Of a stretch of 64,000 nt of DNA, positions 42,611 through 51,987 are shown one piece after another (position 1 is the first letter of the stretch; the number at the start of each line of letters is the position of its first letter). The notes beneath the pieces were generated by a model. The model did no database searches. It saw only the letters and a list, made by a program, of their open reading frames with translations, and had not been told where the DNA came from. Origin of the DNA: Azospirillum sp. (GTDB lineage: Bacteria; Pseudomonadota; Alphaproteobacteria; Azospirillales; Azospirillaceae); contig JAIXPD010000011.1 in assembly GCA_027486405.1 (NCBI GenBank), positions 44,561-108,560 on the forward strand. The letters run 5' to 3'. Position numbers and translations under genes: made by a program.

Positions 42611-43726
42611 ATGCCCGCCAATAAGAAGCTTCTGTTCCTCCCCGGCGATGGTATCGGGCCGGAGGTCATGCGTCAGGTCCGCCGGGTCATCGATTGGATG
42701 GACCGCAAGCGCGGCGTGACGTTCGACGTGTCGGAAGGTCTGGTCGGCGGTGCGGCCATCGACGCCTATGGCGTGCCGCTGAACGACGCCACCCTGGCGG
42801 AAGCGCTGGCGTCGGACGCCGTGATGCTGGGTGCCGTCGGCGGGCCGAAATGGGACAACCCGACCGATTACACCAAGCGTCCGGAAGCCGGCCTGCTGGC
42901 CCTGCGCAAGGAACTCGGCCTGTTCGCCAACCTGCGCCCGGCGGTGGTGTTCGACGCGCTGGTCGACGCCTCCACCCTGAAGGCCGACGTCATCCGTGGC
43001 CTGGACATCATGATCGTCCGCGAACTGACCGGCGGCGTCTATTTCGGTGAGCCGCGCGGCATCACCGACATCGGCAACGGCGAGCGTCGCGGCGTCAACA
43101 CCCAGGTCTACACCACGTCGGAAATCCGCCGCGTCGCCCGCGTGGCCTTCGAGTTGGCGCGCAAGCGCAACAACAAGGTCCATTCGATGGAAAAGGCGAA
43201 CGTCATGGAATCCGGCCTGCTGTGGCGGCAGGAAGTGACCAAGCTGCACCAGGAGGAATACTCCGACGTGACGCTGGAGCACATGTACGCCGACAACGGC
43301 GCCATGCAGTTGCTGAAGAACCCCAAGCAGTTCGACGTCATCGTCACCGACAATCTGTTCGGCGACATCCTGTCGGACGAAGCGTCGATGATGACCGGCT
43401 CGCTCGGCATGCTGCCGTCGGCCTCGCTGGGCGCGCCCGACGCCAACGGCAAGCGCAAGGCGATGTACGAGCCGGTGCACGGTTCGGCCCCGGACATTGC
43501 CGGTCGCGATCTGGCCAACCCCTGCGCCACCCTACTGTCCTTCGCGATGGCCCTGCGCTACTCGTTCGATCTGGACGAGGACGCCAAGCTGATCGAAAAG
43601 GCCATCCAGAACGTGCTGGGCGGCGGCATGCGCACGGCCGACATCATGGCCCCCGGCATGGCCCGTTGCTCCACCACCGTCATGGGCGATTCGATCCTGC
43701 GCGAGCTGGACAAGGTTGCCTCCTGA
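42611..43726 (+). CDS. leuB: 3-isopropylmalate dehydrogenase
   Basis: [80 protein letters not shown]. Confidence 0.98.
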   Translation: MPANKKLLFLPGDGIGPEVMRQVRRVIDWMDRKRGVTFDVSEGLVGGAAIDAYGVPLNDATLAEALASDAVMLGAVGGPKWDNPTDYTKRPEAGLLALRKELGLFANLRPAVVFDALVDASTLKADVIRGLDIMIVRELTGGVYFGEPRGITDIGNGERRGVNTQVYTTSEIRRVARVAFELARKRNNKVHSMEKANVMESGLLWRQEVTKLHQEEYSDVTLEHMYADNGAMQLLKNPKQFDVIVTDNLFGDILSDEASMMTGSLGMLPSASLGAPDANGKRKAMYEPVHGSAPDIAGRDLANPCATLLSFAMALRYSFDLDEDAKLIEKAIQNVLGGGMRTADIMAPGMARCSTTVMGDSILRELDKVAS

Positions 43727-43756
43727 TCGGGGTTGCGCGCTGATTTGGGTTGCGCG
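43723..43756 (+). repeat. two tandem 17-bp units at 3' end of leuB
   Basis: TGATCGGGGTTGCGCGC TGATTTGGGTTGCGCGC then TGATCGG. Confidence 0.7.
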
Positions 43757-43780
43757 CTGATCGGTTGAGTTTTGTTGCGG

Positions 43781-43815
43781 AAAAAGGCCCGTCCCCACCG
43801 GGGGCGGGCCTTTTT
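43781..43815 (+). terminator. intrinsic terminator downstream of leuB
   Basis: AAAAAGGCCCGtCCCC acc GGGGgCGGGCCTTTTT. Confidence 0.88.
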
Positions 43816-43911
43816 CATGCCCGCAACGCCCGTCTTTGCGGTTGCGGCGGCCGGGCGGGCTGTCCAAGATCGGTGCATCCCATCCGTGTTGCCCGAGGCC
43901 GATCCGACGCC

Positions 43912-45417
43912 ATGCCCCATTTCCCCCTGCCGCCCGGCCCGGTTGGCCAGTTCACCGACGCCAAGGCCGCGCTGGCCTGCATCCGCGACATTTACGACCG
44001 CAACACCGGCTATCTGCGCGACCGCTTTTCCACCTACACCGGCGGCGGCGAGGTCAGCGGCAGCAACCGCGCCCATTACCCCTATGTGCGGCTGACCACC
44101 CGGTCCAGCGCGGCGGTGGACACCCGCCTGGCCTATGGCTTCGTCGGCGGAACCGGGACCCACGCCACCACGCTGACCCGGCCCGACCTGTACGACCGTT
44201 ACCTGACCGAACAGCTCTCGCTGCTGCTGCGCAACCACGGCGTTCCGCTGGAAATCGGCGTCAGCGAGGAGCCGATCCCCATCCATTTCGCCTTCCCCCA
44301 GGGGCTGTATGTCGAAGGCGATCTGCCGCCCGACCGGCTGACCCGCCTGCCCGACCTGTTCGACCTGCCCGATCTGGCGCGGATGGACGACACCATCGTC
44401 AACGGGGTGGAGGATCTGGGGCCGGACGCGGTGAAGCCGCTGGCGCTGTTTACCGCGCCGCGCGTCGATTTCTCGCTGCACCGGCTGCGCCACTACACGG
44501 CGACCGGGCCGGAGCATTTCCAGAACTTCGTCCTGTTCACCAACTATCAGTTCTATGTGGACGAGTTCATCCGCCTGTCGCGCGAGATCATGACGGCCAG
44601 CGACGACCCGGCCACCGCCGCCGACCGCGCCCAGTATGACCGCTTCGTCGAACCGGGCGAGGGCATCACCCACAACCGCAACCGCGCCAGCGCGCCCGAC
44701 GATGTGGCCCCCACGCTGGCCCGCATGCCGCAGATGCCCGCCTATCACCTGACCCGGCCCGACGGCAACGGCATCACGCTGGTCAACATCGGCGTCGGCC
44801 CGTCCAACGCCAAGACCATCACCGATCACATCGCCGTGCTGCGGCCGCACGCCTGGATCATGCTGGGCCACTGCGCCGGGCTGCGCCACACCCAGCGGCT
44901 GGGCGATTACGTGCTGGCCCACGGCTATGTCCGCGAAGACCAGGTGCTGGACGCCGATCTGCCGCTGTGGGTCCCGGTTCCGCCGCTGGCGGAGGTCCAA
45001 CGCGCGCTGGAAACGGCGGTGGAGCGCGTCACCGGCCTGTCGGGTTATGACCTGAAAAGCATCATGCGCACCGGCACGGTGGCGACCATCGACAACCGGA
45101 ACTGGGAGCTGCGCGACCACCGCGAACCGCTGATGCGCTTCAGCCAGAGCCGCGCCATCGGGCTGGACATGGAAAGCGCCACCATCGCCGCCAACGGTTT
45201 CCGTTTCCGCGTTCCCTACGGCACCTTGCTGTGCGTGTCGGACAAACCGATGCACGGGCAGTTGAAGCTGCCGGGCATGGCCGACCGTTTTTACCGCGAA
45301 CGGGTGGACCAGCATTTGAAGATCGGCATGCTGGCGATGGAGCTGCTGCGCGAACACGGGATGGACACGCTGCATTCCCGCAAGCTGCGCAGCCTGGCCG
45401 AAGCGGCGTTCCAGTGA
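43912..45417 (+). CDS. amn: AMP nucleosidase
   Basis: AYGFVGGTGTHATTLTRPDLYDRYLTEQLSLLLRNHGVPLEIGVSEEPIPIHFAF; NIGVGPSNAKTITDHIAVLRPHAWIMLGHCAGLR. Confidence 0.95.
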   Translation: MPHFPLPPGPVGQFTDAKAALACIRDIYDRNTGYLRDRFSTYTGGGEVSGSNRAHYPYVRLTTRSSAAVDTRLAYGFVGGTGTHATTLTRPDLYDRYLTEQLSLLLRNHGVPLEIGVSEEPIPIHFAFPQGLYVEGDLPPDRLTRLPDLFDLPDLARMDDTIVNGVEDLGPDAVKPLALFTAPRVDFSLHRLRHYTATGPEHFQNFVLFTNYQFYVDEFIRLSREIMTASDDPATAADRAQYDRFVEPGEGITHNRNRASAPDDVAPTLARMPQMPAYHLTRPDGNGITLVNIGVGPSNAKTITDHIAVLRPHAWIMLGHCAGLRHTQRLGDYVLAHGYVREDQVLDADLPLWVPVPPLAEVQRALETAVERVTGLSGYDLKSIMRTGTVATIDNRNWELRDHREPLMRFSQSRAIGLDMESATIAANGFRFRVPYGTLLCVSDKPMHGQLKLPGMADRFYRERVDQHLKIGMLAMELLREHGMDTLHSRKLRSLAEAAFQ

Positions 45418-45422
45418 CCACC

Positions 45423-45460
45423 CCGCCCCCTCCCCGCGATGCCCGGCGGGGAGGGGGCGG
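45423..45460. terminator. bidirectional terminator-like hairpin between convergent genes
   Basis: CCGCCCCCTCCCCG (45423-45436) complementary to CGGGGAGGGGGCGG (45447-45460). Confidence 0.6.
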
Positions 45461-45471
45461 CGCGGAGCCGT

Positions 45472-46083
45472 TTACAGGAAGGGCAGCGGGTAGATCAGCG
45501 TGAAACCGTCGATGGCCAGCGCCAGACCGACCGCCGCCAACACGCGGCTGACCCACAGGATGAAGGTCATGTTGGTGATGGCGAAGACCGAGGCCAGCAC
45601 GATGGCCAACTGCAACAGCCCTTCGGCGAAATCGAAATAGGGATCCTGGGTGGCGGCGTGGTCGCGCTTGGCCTCCGCCGCCTTGGCCTTGGCCAGCAAA
45701 TCCTTGCGACTGTTCTTGCCGTCGTCCGCCTCCATCCTGTCGGCGTTCTGGCGGTATTCCACCGACTTCGTCAGGGCACGGGCCTGGGCCTCGGGCGGCA
45801 TGCCCGCACTCAGCAACTCCAGCTCGTCGGCGGCCAGACGCAGGCTGATCTGGCGCTGGGTCTTGGCTTGATAATAGGCATAGGTGTCGGACGCCTCGAT
45901 GGCGTTGGCCATCATGTCCTTGCCCGCGTTCGATCCGGCGACGCTGACGATGGCCAGAACCGCCGCCAGCATGGAGATGTAGACGGCGGTCGATGTCTTC
46001 AGCCCGCCGTCCCCGCCGCCGTGCTTGCCCTTTTCGTTTTCGTGGGCCTCGTCGATCAACTCTTTGACTTCCGCCGCGTCCAT
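45472..46083 (-). CDS. DUF4337-like membrane protein
   Basis: MDAAEVKELIDEAHENEKGKHGG...TSTAVYISMLAAVLAIVSVAGSNAGKDMMANAIEASDTYAYYQAKTQRQ. Confidence 0.8.
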   Translation of the reverse strand: MDAAEVKELIDEAHENEKGKHGGGDGGLKTSTAVYISMLAAVLAIVSVAGSNAGKDMMANAIEASDTYAYYQAKTQRQISLRLAADELELLSAGMPPEAQARALTKSVEYRQNADRMEADDGKNSRKDLLAKAKAAEAKRDHAATQDPYFDFAEGLLQLAIVLASVFAITNMTFILWVSRVLAAVGLALAIDGFTLIYPLPFL

Positions 46084-46236
46084 GCCCGTCTTCCCCAAAA
46101 CCAAAGCCGATGTTGGCCGAAGAGGTAGACGAGCAACGCCGGAAAGAAAAGGGTTCGCAAAACCGTCATCGAAACCGGGCCTGCGGATCGCTTTCGCCCC
46201 TTTCACGGCGTGGCGGTTTCGGGCTATGTCAGGGGC

Positions 46237-46848
46237 ATGACTCCGCTCCTTCGCCTGCTGACGGAGGCTGGCCCGCTCGCCGCCTTCTTCATCGCCAATT
46301 CCCAGGCCGGCATCATGGTCGGCACCGCCGTCTTCATGGTCGCGATCACCCTGTCGCTGGGGGTGTCCTGGCGCATGGAGCGCCGGATCCCGGTGATGCC
46401 CGCCGTCGGGGCCGGGTTCGTGCTGATCTTCGGCGGGTTGACGCTGTGGCTGCAAAGCGACCTGTTCATCAAGATCAAGCCGACGCTGGTGAACCTGCTG
46501 TTCGCCGCCGTGCTGTTCGTCGCCCATGTCAGCAACCGCAACATCATGAAACGGCTGCTCGGCACCGTTCTGTCGTTGAGCGATGACGGGTGGCGGATCA
46601 TGGGCATCCGCTGGGCCTGGTTCTTCCTGTTCCTGGCGGTGGTCAACGAAATCGTCTGGCGCAGCCTGGACACCGACGCGTGGGTGAATTTCAAGGTGTT
46701 CGCCATCATGCCGCTGACCCTGCTGTTCAGCGCCCTGCAAACCCCGCTGATCATGCGCCACCAAATCCCGGACGGGGCGGCGACGCCCGCGTCTCCCCAC
46801 GCGTCCCCCCCTGCCTCCCAAGGTGCGGGCGACCGCCCGGCCCCCTGA
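46237..46848 (+). CDS. ispZ: intracellular septation protein A family (YciB/IspZ)
   Basis: EAGPLAAFFIANSQAGIMVGTAVFMVAITLSLGVSWRMERRIPVMP...; WFFLFLAVVNEIVWR. Confidence 0.92.
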   Translation: MTPLLRLLTEAGPLAAFFIANSQAGIMVGTAVFMVAITLSLGVSWRMERRIPVMPAVGAGFVLIFGGLTLWLQSDLFIKIKPTLVNLLFAAVLFVAHVSNRNIMKRLLGTVLSLSDDGWRIMGIRWAWFFLFLAVVNEIVWRSLDTDAWVNFKVFAIMPLTLLFSALQTPLIMRHQIPDGAATPASPHASPPASQGAGDRPAP

Positions 46849-46950
46849 CCACCCCCTTTTCCCCTTGTCGGGACGCGGTCGCGCCCTCACATCGGGGGGA
46901 TCGCCCGGTTCCCGCCGCAACACTGACCCGACCACGAAGGTTTCACGCTC

Positions 46951-47277
46951 ATGGGCAGCTTCAGCATCTGGCATTGGATCATCGTTCTGCTGATCGTCCT
47001 TCTCCTGTTCGGCGCGGGCAAGCTGCCCTCGGTGATGGGCGACATCGCCAAGGGCGTCAAAGCCTTCAAGGCGGGCCTGAAGGACGGCGAGGAGGAACAG
47101 CCCCCCGCCCCGGCCCCGGTGGCGCAAGCAGCACCGGTTCAGGCCGCGCCGGTTCAGGCCGCCCCGGTCCAGGCCGCCCCGGTCCAGCCGCAGGTTCAGC
47201 CGCACACGCCGCCGCAGGGCGCGCCCGCCGCCGCCCCGGCCACCACGATCGACCCGGCCAAGCCGCATCAGGGCTGA
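46951..47277 (+). CDS. tatA: Sec-independent protein translocase TatA
   Basis: [48 protein letters not shown]. Confidence 0.95.
   Translation: MGSFSIWHWIIVLLIVLLLFGAGKLPSVMGDIAKGVKAFKAGLKDGEEEQPPAPAPVAQAAPVQAAPVQAAPVQAAPVQPQVQPHTPPQGAPAAAPATTIDPAKPHQG
47131..47192 (+). repeat. 15-bp coding tandem repeat (AAPVQ)n in TatA tail
   Basis: GCACCGGTTCAGGCC GCGCCGGTTCAGGCC GCCCCGGTCCAGGCC GCCCCGGTCCAG. Confidence 0.85.
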
Positions 47278-47429
47278 CGCGGCGGTCCCCCGTCCGGTCT
47301 TTCTCACACGCCGCGACCGCATAGCGGTTTGATCGGTCGGGGAAATACGTTAGAACACTGGGGTCGTTCCCGCAGCCTGCGTTTGCGTGGGCTTGGCGGG
47401 GACGGCCCCTGTTTTCCTTCCGGGATGCG

Positions 47430-48806
47430 TTGTCCGCCGTGACGTTCAAAGACGAAATGAAGGCCGCCGGCAAAGGCTCCGACGCGCCCAGCCCCGAAAG
47501 CGATGACATCGCCAAGCTGCTGCGCGCGCTGAACGATGACCTGAAGACCGACCCCATCGACGACGTCGCCGAACTGGACGACGAGGAGGAGGAGCCGAAG
47601 GCGTCCGGCGGGCTGCCGCTGGGCAAGATCGCCGTCGCCCTGCTCGCCGCCGCCGGTGTTGGCTTTGGCGTGGTCATGCTCGATCCCGGCGGCGCGCCCA
47701 GCGGCGAAGCCCCGGGAACCGCCGCCACCCCGTTGGTTCCGCCCGCCCCCGCCATCACCCGCGCGCCCGCCGCCGCCCCGGCGACGCCCGCGCCCGAATC
47801 GCTGATCGCCCGCGCGCCGGTCAATCCGCCCGCAGCGCCCCCGCCCGCCGCCGCCTCACCCGCCCTGGCCCTGCCGGTCCCGCCGCCCGGTGCCGCCGCC
47901 CCACCGCCGCCCGCCGGCGCCACCCCGATGGCCCCGCCGCCCGCGCTGAAGGTGCCGGAACCGCCGCCGCTGCCGCCCACCGCCGCCCCGGCCACCGCCG
48001 CCAAGCCCCCGGTCGCCAAACCGGCGGAACCGAAAGCGTCCGAGCCGAAAGCGCCGGAACCCAAGCCGGTGGACACCGCGCACGCCAGCGCCCCGGCGGC
48101 TCCGCCTGCGGCCAACCACAGCGCCGCCGCCCCGCCCCCGACCAAACCCGCCGAGCCGCCCGCCAAGGTCGAACCGCCCGCCAAAACGGCGGACACCGGG
48201 GCGCTGCAAGCCATGCTGGCCCCGCCCAAGGACCCGCGCGAGGCCGCCAAGCGCCCGCCCCCGCCGCCCAAGCCGGTGGAAACCAAGGCCGCCGAAACGC
48301 CAAAGCCCGAGGCCCCCAAACCGGACAGCAAGCCCGCCGACCCCAAGGCGACGGAGCAAAAACCGGCCACGGTGAAGCCGATCACCCCCACCACCGGAAC
48401 CTTGACCGTGCCGTTGGCTTCAACCCCAACGGCGCAAGCTCCAGTGGCACCGGCTCCCGTGGGGCAGGCTCCAGCCGCCCCGACCCCGCAGGCCGCCGCC
48501 CGCACACCCGCCGCCACGCCCGCCGCCACCAGCTCCGCCGCCTCGGCGGACGACGACGCGGTTCCCGCCGGGCGCTACTCGGTGCAGGTCGGCTCCTACA
48601 AGGTCGCGTCCAACGCGGCGGCACAGGTGCAGGCGCTGAAGAAGGCCGGTTTCCCCGCTTTTGGGCTGAACTGGACCGACAGTTCCAACAACACCTGGCA
48701 CGCCGTGCGCGTCGGTGGTTACGCCGATAAGGCCGCCGCCCAGCGCGCCGCCGATGAGGTGAAGGCCAAGATGGGCGTTTCCGCCTATCCGGTATCGACC
48801 CGTTGA
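47430..48806 (+). CDS. SPOR-domain cell-envelope protein with long Ala/Pro/Lys-rich linker
   Basis: N-terminal TM, Pro/Ala-rich region, C-terminal GRYSVQVGSYKVASNAAAQVQALKKAGFPAFGLNW...WHAVRVGGYADKAAAQRAADEVK. Confidence 0.88.
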   Translation: MSAVTFKDEMKAAGKGSDAPSPESDDIAKLLRALNDDLKTDPIDDVAELDDEEEEPKASGGLPLGKIAVALLAAAGVGFGVVMLDPGGAPSGEAPGTAATPLVPPAPAITRAPAAAPATPAPESLIARAPVNPPAAPPPAAASPALALPVPPPGAAAPPPPAGATPMAPPPALKVPEPPPLPPTAAPATAAKPPVAKPAEPKASEPKAPEPKPVDTAHASAPAAPPAANHSAAAPPPTKPAEPPAKVEPPAKTADTGALQAMLAPPKDPREAAKRPPPPPKPVETKAAETPKPEAPKPDSKPADPKATEQKPATVKPITPTTGTLTVPLASTPTAQAPVAPAPVGQAPAAPTPQAAARTPAATPAATSSAASADDDAVPAGRYSVQVGSYKVASNAAAQVQALKKAGFPAFGLNWTDSSNNTWHAVRVGGYADKAAAQRAADEVKAKMGVSAYPVSTR

Positions 48807-49062
48807 GGGCAAAACGGACGGCGGGCGGAGGGGATCCGCCGCCGCCCGTCACCGGTTTTCAGCCTGCGGCATACTGTCCTCCCCGGTGGGGAATTTTGGA
48901 AAAAGGCCGCTTTTCCTTGGCGCTGCCACCCCCCTGACTTTGGTCGCCCCTCCCGGCCAGCGGCTTGATCCGTGCTTCTGCTTGCTCGTACCATGGACAT
49001 TCCAGGGCGCACGCAAAAACAGACACGCCGGCACAAGACCGGCGAGCCGGAGGAAGCCCCCG

Positions 49063-49470
49063 ATGAAACCGACCATCCTGGTCGTTGACGACGAGCCAAG
49101 CATCGTCCTGTCGCTCCAGGTTCTCTTGCAACGCGCCGGGTTTGAGGTGCGCGTCGCCCGCAACGGCGACGAGGCGCTGCACTCCGTCGCCGCCTTCACC
49201 CCCGATCTCGTCCTGCTGGACGCGATGATGCCCAAACGCGACGGCTTCGACGTCTGCCAGACGTTGCGCGCCAGCCCCGATTGGAAAGACCTGCCGATCG
49301 TCATGCTGACGGCCAAAAGCCGCGACGTGGAACGGCAGAAGGGCATGGCGCTGGGGGCAACCGATTACATCACCAAGCCCTTTTCGACCCGCGACCTGCT
49401 GGCCACCGTCCGCCGCATCCTGGGCGTGACCGCCGACGCGGCGACGCCAGCGGCGGGAGGCGGTCGATGA
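49063..49470 (+). CDS. single-domain response regulator
   Basis: MKPTILVVDDEPSIVLSLQVLLQRAGFEVRVARNGDEALHSVAAFTPDLVLLDAMMPKRDGFDVCQ. Confidence 0.93.
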   Translation: MKPTILVVDDEPSIVLSLQVLLQRAGFEVRVARNGDEALHSVAAFTPDLVLLDAMMPKRDGFDVCQTLRASPDWKDLPIVMLTAKSRDVERQKGMALGATDYITKPFSTRDLLATVRRILGVTADAATPAAGGGR

Positions 49471-51656
49471 GCCTGCCCGCCACCGGAACCGCCAGCGCCG
49501 CCCCACCCACCCCACCCACCCCACCCCGCCGCATGGCCCCGCTGGTCTTCCGGCTGGTCGGGGGCGGTCTGGTGGCTTTGTCCATCGGGTTGCCAACGGT
49601 GGTGCGCGATTCCGGGGCCGCCGACCCGCTGCTGACCTACGCCATCGTCATGACCGGGGCCATCGCCGCCGGGGTGTGGGGGCTGTGGTTGGCGGTGGAC
49701 CGCTGGCTGTTGCGCGCCGCCGAAACCCTGAGCCGCGAGGCCGGGTTGATCGCCCATGGCAACGCCGAGGGCGCGGTGGGCGGGCGGGTTCCGCTGGCGC
49801 GCTACGGCGATCTCCAGCCCATCGCGCGGGCGGTCAACGATCTGTCGGACAAGCTGGCGCAGATGCGCCGCGACGTCGCCCGCACCGTCGCCGACTCCAC
49901 CGCCAAGGCGGAGGAGCAAAAGGGACGCCTCGCCGCCGTGCTGCGCGACCTGCACGAGGGCGTCATCGTCTGCAACACCCACCATCAGGTGCTGCTCTAC
50001 AACCAGACCGCCTTGGACATCCTGCATCTGACCGGCGATCTCGGGTTGGGGCGGTCGCTGCTGCATGTTCTGGTTGCCGAACCGGTGGCCCACACGCTGG
50101 AACGGCTGACGCTGCGGGTGCGCGAGGGGCGGTACGTCGATCACGAACACGGGACGACCGCGCAGTTCATCGGCTCGACCACCGACGGGCGCATCCTGCT
50201 GGCCGGGCGGATGAGCGCCATTCTGGCCGACGGCCCGGCCGACGCCGGGGAGCCGCCGACCATCACCGGCTATGTCCTGACCCTGTCCGACGCCACCCGC
50301 GAACTGGCGGCGCTGGGCCAGCGCGACGCCCTGCTGCGCGAAGCGACGGAGGGATTCCGCGCGCCCATCGCCAACCTGCGGGCGGCGGTGGAAACCCTCT
50401 ACGACAACCCCGACCTCGGTCCGGCCGACCGCGCCGCGTTTGAAAGCGCGATGATGGAATCGACCGAAGCCCTGTCGCAGCGGCTGGAAACCGTGACCGC
50501 CGCCTATCGCAGCGTCGTCGCGGGCAGTTGGCCGATGAGCGACATCCATTCCAACAACCTCATCACTCTGGTGCGCCACCGTGTGGGGGCCGATGCGGCG
50601 ACCAGCGTCACCCTGACCGGCCTGCCGCAATGGGTGCACGGCGACAGTTACACCCTGGTCGTGCTGTTCGGCCATCTGATCGGGTCGGTCCACGCCCTGA
50701 CCGGGGCCACCGCGTTCGATCTGTCGGCGGAGGGTGGCGACCGCTGGGTTTATCTCGATCTGGTGTGGCGCGGGGGGCCGATCCCCAGCGCGACGCTGGA
50801 TGGCTGGCTCGACCAACCCCTGCCCGGCGGGCTGGGTGGGCTGACGGTCGGCGACGTGTTGCAGCACCACCGCAGCACCGTGTGGTGCGAGCCGGTTCCC
50901 GACCGCGCGGGCTTCGCCCGGCTGCGCGTGCCGCTGCCGCCCGCCCAGTCGCCCCCCGCCGCCCACACGCTGCTGAAGCCGAGCGCGCGGCCCGAATTTT
51001 TCGATTTCGGTCTGCTGCACCAACCGTTGGTGACAAGCGAGCTGGGCCGCACCCCGCTCGACCGGCTGCATTATGTGGTGTTCGACACCGAAACCACCGG
51101 CCTGTCCCCCAGCACCGGCGACGAGATCATCCAGATCGCCGCCGTCCGTGTCGTCGGCGGGCGCATTCTGACCGGCGAGACCTTCAACGCGCTGGTCAAC
51201 CCGCAACGCCCGATCCCCGCCGAATCGATCCCCTTCCACGGCATCACCGACGGCATGGTCGCCGACAAGCCGACGGCGGACAAGGTGCTGCCCGGCTTCC
51301 GCGCCTTTGTCTCCGGCGCGGTGATGGTGGCGCACAACGCGGCGTTCGACCTGAAATTCCTGAAGATGAAGGAACGGGCCAGCGGCGTGCGCTTTGACGG
51401 GCCGGTGCTCGACACCATGCTGCTGTCGCGGATGCTGTTGGGCAACGACGGCGACCACACGCTGGACGGCATCGCCGAACGATTGGGCATCGCCGTGGTC
51501 GACCGCCACACCGCGCTCGGCGACAGTCTGGTGACGGCGGCGGTGTTCCTGCGGATGGTGGAGATGCTGCGCGACCGCAACATCACCACGCTGGACGACG
51601 CCATTCGCGGCGCGAACATCCTGGTCGAGTTGGCGGCGCGGGAGCGGGCCTTTTGA
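49467..51656 (+). CDS. membrane PAS/pseudo-histidine-kinase fused to DEDDh 3'-5' exonuclease (DnaQ-like)
   Basis: Two TM, PAS-like VLRDLHEGVIVCNTHHQVLLYN, HisKA-like TEGFRAPIANLRAAVETL without His, C-terminal VVFDTETTGLSPSTGDEIIQIAAVRV / HNAAFDLKFL / HTALGDSLVTAAVFL; 4-nt overlap with upstream regulator. Confidence 0.9.
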   Translation: MSLPATGTASAAPPTPPTPPRRMAPLVFRLVGGGLVALSIGLPTVVRDSGAADPLLTYAIVMTGAIAAGVWGLWLAVDRWLLRAAETLSREAGLIAHGNAEGAVGGRVPLARYGDLQPIARAVNDLSDKLAQMRRDVARTVADSTAKAEEQKGRLAAVLRDLHEGVIVCNTHHQVLLYNQTALDILHLTGDLGLGRSLLHVLVAEPVAHTLERLTLRVREGRYVDHEHGTTAQFIGSTTDGRILLAGRMSAILADGPADAGEPPTITGYVLTLSDATRELAALGQRDALLREATEGFRAPIANLRAAVETLYDNPDLGPADRAAFESAMMESTEALSQRLETVTAAYRSVVAGSWPMSDIHSNNLITLVRHRVGADAATSVTLTGLPQWVHGDSYTLVVLFGHLIGSVHALTGATAFDLSAEGGDRWVYLDLVWRGGPIPSATLDGWLDQPLPGGLGGLTVGDVLQHHRSTVWCEPVPDRAGFARLRVPLPPAQSPPAAHTLLKPSARPEFFDFGLLHQPLVTSELGRTPLDRLHYVVFDTETTGLSPSTGDEIIQIAAVRVVGGRILTGETFNALVNPQRPIPAESIPFHGITDGMVADKPTADKVLPGFRAFVSGAVMVAHNAAFDLKFLKMKERASGVRFDGPVLDTMLLSRMLLGNDGDHTLDGIAERLGIAVVDRHTALGDSLVTAAVFLRMVEMLRDRNITTLDDAIRGANILVELAARERAF

Positions 51657-51907
51657 CCGGCGGTCCCGCCCCGCAAGGACACAAGGCGGATGGCCGCGAG
51701 GATGGCCGGGACGCTGGCCCCGCGCCCCGGCGCGACCGGCTGATCGGTCTGTTCCTGCTCGCCCTGCTGCTGTTCAACCCGCCGCTGCTGCGGCTGTTCG
51801 GCGGCGATGGGGCGCTGTTCGGCCTGCCGTCGCTCTACGCCCACACCCTGCTCGTCTGGGCGGCGGTGATCGCGGCGGCGGCCCTGCTGGCGGAACGGCG
51901 CGGATGA
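51653..51907 (+). CDS. small two-TM membrane protein preceding SSS-type sensor kinase
   Basis: RRDRLIGLFLLALLLFNPPLLRLFGGDGALFGLPSLYAHTLLVWAAVIAAAALLAERRG; 4-nt overlap with upstream gene. Confidence 0.75.
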   Translation: MTGGPAPQGHKADGREDGRDAGPAPRRDRLIGLFLLALLLFNPPLLRLFGGDGALFGLPSLYAHTLLVWAAVIAAAALLAERRG

Positions 51908-51984
51908 CCGGCGCGCGGATGACGGGGGCGCGGATGACGGGGGCGCGGATGATCGGGGGCAGCCCGATGACCAAGACGGGGTGA
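51904..51984 (+). CDS. candidate 26-aa micro-ORF MTGARMTGARMTGARMIGGSPMTKTG
   Basis: ATG overlaps the TGA of the preceding CDS; 15-bp tandem repeat; ends 3 nt before the next start codon. Confidence 0.35.
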   Translation: MTGARMTGARMTGARMIGGSPMTKTG

Positions 51985-51987
51985 GGC

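Noticed and set aside
47820-48560. Strong Ala/Pro/Lys low-complexity region
   Set aside because: Ordinary periplasmic linker of a SPOR-domain protein.
49501-49530. CCCACC tandem repeat (PPTPPTPP)
   Set aside because: Simple proline-rich coding microrepeat at the N-terminus of the exonuclease fusion; unremarkable in high-GC genomes.
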